Below, in pieces: positions 60,396 through 64,000 of a stretch of 64,000 nt of DNA; position 1 is the first letter of the stretch, and every line of letters starts with the position of its first letter. The notes below the pieces were generated by a model. It was not told the DNA's origin and did no database searches. It was given only the letters and a program-made list of their open reading frames with translations. The position numbers and the translations under genes were made by a program. Source of the DNA: Rotaria sordida (taxonomy: Eukaryota; Rotifera; Eurotatoria; Philodinida; Philodinidae); contig CAJNOL010000709.1 in NCBI GenBank assembly GCA_905250125.1, forward strand, positions 45,472 through 109,471, read 5' to 3'.

Positions 60396-63012
60396 ATGAA
60401 CAATTCTCTTTCATTAACTAATGCAAAACACGATCCTAAAGGGTTAAAAAATCCTAAACTTACAAATCAAGGACAACAATTACCAACAAAATCAAAACTT
60501 TATTCATCGAATGGTGCAAAAAATTATTCAATAAATATCGATGCTCAACAACCACTTCTTCAATTAGGATTTCGTATAAATGAAAAATTAATTGGTACTG
60601 GTTCTTATGCAAAAGTCAAGTAAGATTTCAAAAATTAGATAAGAAACTTTGTTCTCTTCTATTGAATTTAATCTTGTTTATTTATTGTTGAATATAGAAG
60701 ATGCATACGTGAAATTGATAATAAAGAATTTGCAGTAAAAATAATCGATCGTGATAAAGCTCCTGCTGATTTTGTTAGTAAATTTTTACCACGTGAACTT
60801 GATATTATTAGAACATTAGATCATCCAAATATTATCAAAGTTAATTTTTAAGAATAAAATAATATCATATAATCATTTCTATTTAAAGGTACAACATATC
60901 CTTGAAACAAAATCTCTTACATTAATCATTATGGAATATGCATCGAATGGAGATCTTCTTGATTATATAAATGTAAGCAAAAAAATCAAAAACTTCTAGC
61001 TAAGATTTTGTTCAAATTTGTTTCATACATAAAATAATCAACACTAAATAACATGAAATGCAAAAATCTTAGCAAAAAATGTCAGATTCTGTTGAATCAT
61101 ATTATCAATATTTCAATCAATCAAACTTTTTATGTCAGACCTACAAATTTTGTACTAGATATATTTTTCCAAAATGAATGTGACAAGAAAGAAAACTCAA
61201 AAACTAATCACCTGTTAAAAAAAATATTCTTGTAATTCCATCATCACGCAATATCATTTTCTATTTTCTATTAAATTTTTATATCAAAAGTGAAATTGAA
61301 AAATACTTTTAATGGTAATTTTTGTAGCGGAAAAATTACATATAATTTGCTCGCTCTTACTACTTGACTATTTTGTAACAACAAAAAAATGAATATTGTT
61401 TGAATTGGTTTTTTTCTGCGAAGTTTCTACAGTCTAACATACAATGCACAAAGAATTCAATTCATGCATGGTTTCTGGAGATTGTAACTGATGTCCTTCT
61501 AAACTAATCATTCTTGCAAATGATTCTATTTTACAAAAATTTCACCAAAACTGATATCGATAAAACTTTTGATGCTCTATAGTAGTCTGAGAAATGTGTA
61601 GGGTGTGCTAGTCACCGAATATTAAATACCGAAAAAAAGTCTCTCGTATCTTCAGGGCGACTATCCAATTATGATGAGAGGATTTCATTGAGAATACCAA
61701 AGTACGATTTGACTCGGTTCGAGTTCGACAATTTTGGATTCGACGAGCACTATCATGTAGGTCAAAATAATTGAGAAATAGAAACTATTTGTTTAGAAGT
61801 CATTACTCTCTGCAACCAAAAAGATAAATTTTATTGGTTTAGAAGTTAGCAATATAATCTAACAGAGTTTGACATTTTTGCTAAGACTTTTGCATAGCAT
61901 GTTATTCATTGTTTTTTTTTTTTGTTGAGCATATATGAAAGGTGATATCTTAGACGTTGTTTAGCTTGTAGAAAACAACTCGTCTACAAGAATCAGTTGC
62001 TCGACGTATGTTTCGTGAATTATGTGATGCTATTTATTATATTCGTAAGATATTTTCGTCAGTATTATTCTATTGAATATCGTAGTTTTAATTGTTTAAG
62101 ATTTTCGAAATATATGTCATCGAGATTTGAAGTACATTATATTGAATGATATAAAAAAAATATATATATATGTTTTCTGCATTATTTTCAGATGTGAAAA
62201 TCTTTTACTTGATAATCACTTACGAATTAGTAAGTTTAATATTAATATTTAATGAATATTTATTTCTATTCTTGTAATAGAATTAGCCGATTTTGGATTT
62301 TCTCGTTATTGTGGTTTGTTATAAAATTGAGAAATTACTTTTCTCGTTTTATTTTTATTTTCATAATAAAACTTCATTTTAATTAGTCGATCCTTCGCCA
62401 ACTGATAATAAAAAGAATATATTTGAAAAAAAGATTTTAAGTCGAACATTTTGTGGTTCGGCTGCATATGCTGCACCAGAAATTCTTCGTGGTCAAGAAT
62501 AGTATGTTCTCAAATTATATAAAATAATATCTTCGGTTTTTTTTTATTCTACATCCTTTTATCACATCTAGTAATCCAAAACTTTATGATATTTGGTCAG
62601 CAGGATGCATTCTGTACATTATGGTATAACATCTTTTCCATACCATTACTTTTTTCTCTTTCATTAATTATAAACCGGGTTTTTTTTTTCGTAGATTTAT
62701 TCAAAAATGCCTTTCGATGATTCTGATATTAAAAAAATGATCGAAGCACAAATGACAAAAGGTGGTCTTCGTTTAGGTAGTGAAGGTTCATCTGAAGTAC
62801 AAGATCTTATTATACGTATGCTTCAACCTGAAGTAACACAACGATGGCCTATTGAACTCGTACAAAGACATCCATGGTTTACTAGACAAATAAATGCTGA
62901 CAATCAAGGATCATCAATATCTTATGTAAATACAACGACTACAAATCGCGGACAAGCTCAAGGTGGTGTTCACCAAATATCAAAACGACAAGGATCACCG
63001 ATTTATGCATAA
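60396..63012 (+). CDS. TSSK-like serine/threonine kinase
   Basis: CAMK-group kinase of the testis-specific serine kinase family, whose known members act in sperm formation. Exons: 60396-60619, 60698-60839, 60889-60972, 61972-62044, 62101-62131, 62192-62229, 62281-62313, 62387-62501, 62572-62623, 62695-63012; 369 aa, all in frame. An N-terminal extension of about 60 residues precedes the glycine loop [10 protein letters not shown] (66-75). The catalytic Lys is in FAVKIID; CHRDLKCENLLLD has Asp183, DFG is at 202-204, and the TSSK-typical [14 protein letters not shown] has Thr230. Subdomains VIb to XI are split over unusually small exons (31, 38 and 33 bases). The junction after exon 5 uses the less common donor gtacat, required by frame and by the HRDLKCEN motif. 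Introns are short except intron 3 (999 bp), which contains foldback element F. The C-terminal tail is Thr/Gln/Gly-rich. Confidence 0.88.
61041..61912. mobile_element. Element F with about 75-bp terminal inverted repeats, in kinase intron 3
   Basis: The left end at about 61041-61115 (AATAACATGAAATGCAAAAA, then TCTTAGCAAAAAATGTCA) matches the reverse complement of about 61840-61912 (AATAACATGCTATGCAAAAG, then TCTTAGCAAAAATGTCA). The roughly 720-bp interior has no open frame of note. It holds TTCGAGTTCGACAATTTTGG, which resembles the GTCCGAAAATTTTGG motif of element C, so the two may be related families. Best read as a non-autonomous DNA element. Confidence 0.65.
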
Positions 63013-64000
63013 TCATTAATCAATAAAATAATTCACAGAGGATTGAACATTTATTGATGATGAAATTTTTCATACAAACGAATTTATTCATAATACAATC
63101 CGAGATAGATGAAATGTATTCCATATGATCAGATATTTTTGACCAAAAGATAGAAAAAGCATTTTTGTTTTCAATAATAATACAATAACTTTACTATAGG
63201 AGTTTGTTTTTTTTTAACTAGTTGTAGTCATAATTATGGTTGTATATTGCAATGTGATGAAGAATATTAAAAAAATATATAGAGTAATATTTTTATTAGT
63301 AAATTAATCTCTTATAAAACTGTCTGTAGTGTGATAAACAGATGAATACTGAACACCAAACGTTGTCCATTCTGAATGTAATGATAAGAATGATATACTT
63401 TGAACAAGGACAAGTTAGTATTAAACAAATATAACAACAGAAAAAAGTACTCATTTGTGTAGGATTATCCAATACATGAAATAATCTAGAGATTATAATG
63501 ATAATGATTAAGAATGAAACTATTGCTTTAGATCTTATGTACATATATGATTCTTTTCTATTGATTTCTATGAAATATCTTCATTAATTGTTAGTACACA
63601 AGTAATAAAATCGTAAAAAACATCTATTGATTGGTTATAAGCATGAAATTAGTATTTTGATGATAAGAAATATCTTATAATAGAGAAGAAGGTTAAGTTT
63701 AAATTTATTTCCTTTTTCGAAACTATTCAATCAATCATCTTTCATATAATGATGTAAATAATAGTGTAAATAAAGTATAATCAAATCGTTTTTGACTAGG
63801 TTTAGTTCAGTTTCCTCCGCCAAAAAAAATGAATCTCCCTTCTAACATCTATTCTAGTTCACTCTCGTAATCATACTGTTTTCTTTTGTAAAAATAAATG
63901 AATATTATTCTAACATTTATAATAAAGCTGATTAGTCTCAACAATCGAATATCAAAAAAAAAAAAAACTAACAAGTTAATAATAATATTTGATAAAATTT
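63013..64000. other. 3' flank to window end
   Basis: AT-rich, with no coding segment recognised on either strand. The minus frame at 63544-63296 has no family resemblance. Confidence 0.4.
63022..63027 (+). terminator. Poly(A) signal of the TSSK-like gene
   Basis: AATAAA lies 9 bases after the stop codon. It is close for a functional signal, but it is the first in the 3' flank. Confidence 0.35.

Noticed and set aside
1-64000. CRISPR arrays, rRNA genes, bacterial operons, complete autonomous transposons
   Set aside because: None seen. The DNA is intron-rich and eukaryotic, and no transposase or reverse transcriptase motif was found.

Overview
The window is nuclear DNA of an animal. It is very AT-rich, its genes are split by many short introns (mostly about 40-110 bp, GT..AG, T-rich acceptors), and its proteins are clearly metazoan: a Brat-type TRIM-NHL protein, protein kinase D, Shisa, a Kv channel and a TSSK kinase. 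The standard genetic code is used. Strong A/T bias at third codon positions, compact exons and foldback DNA elements would fit a rotifer (perhaps bdelloid) or another lophotrochozoan. That placement is inference; the sequence alone proves only Metazoa.

Layout. 494-9274 (+): a brat-like TRIM-NHL gene (RING, two B-boxes, coiled coil, NHL propeller) with up to three alternative first coding exons, followed by a U-rich probable 3'UTR. 14424-15192 (+): a Shisa-family membrane protein whose signal-peptide exon is not resolved. 15193-21408: gene-free, with one foldback element. 21409-25800 (-): protein kinase D with a single C1 domain; one intron holds a 986-bp foldback element flanked by TA. 29504-33788 (+): complete mitochondrial intermediate peptidase (MIPEP). 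34916-37535 (-): a multipass membrane protein, possibly XK-related. 41158-44612 (-): an SH3-domain protein with a possible second first exon at 46990-47023. 48438-49649 (-): a divergent six-transmembrane Kv-type channel with filter TIGFGH. 49984-51545 (-): an unrecognised Ser/Thr/Pro-rich protein. 54468-56755 (-): complete mitochondrial aldehyde dehydrogenase (ALDH2 type). 57228-57674 (-): a small single-C2-domain protein. 60396-63012 (+): a testis-specific-serine-kinase-like kinase. The rest is AT-rich intergenic or intronic sequence with microsatellites.

The genes do not form a pathway; they are ordinary neighbours in an animal genome. Exon models were built by joining GT..AG exons so that reading frame and family homology were both kept. 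Every junction listed keeps frame, and MIPEP (724 aa), ALDH (520 aa) and the TSSK-like kinase (369 aa) come out at family-typical lengths. Coordinates were counted by hand and may be off by a base or two.

The most notable signals are: (1) three in-frame alternative starts for the brat gene, one giving a form without RING and B-box 1, like fly Brat; (2) at least six foldback (long inverted repeat) elements, four of them inside introns and accounting for several of the unusually long introns; (3) a Kv channel with an altered filter and a charge-depleted S4; (4) a second possible first exon for the SH3 gene.
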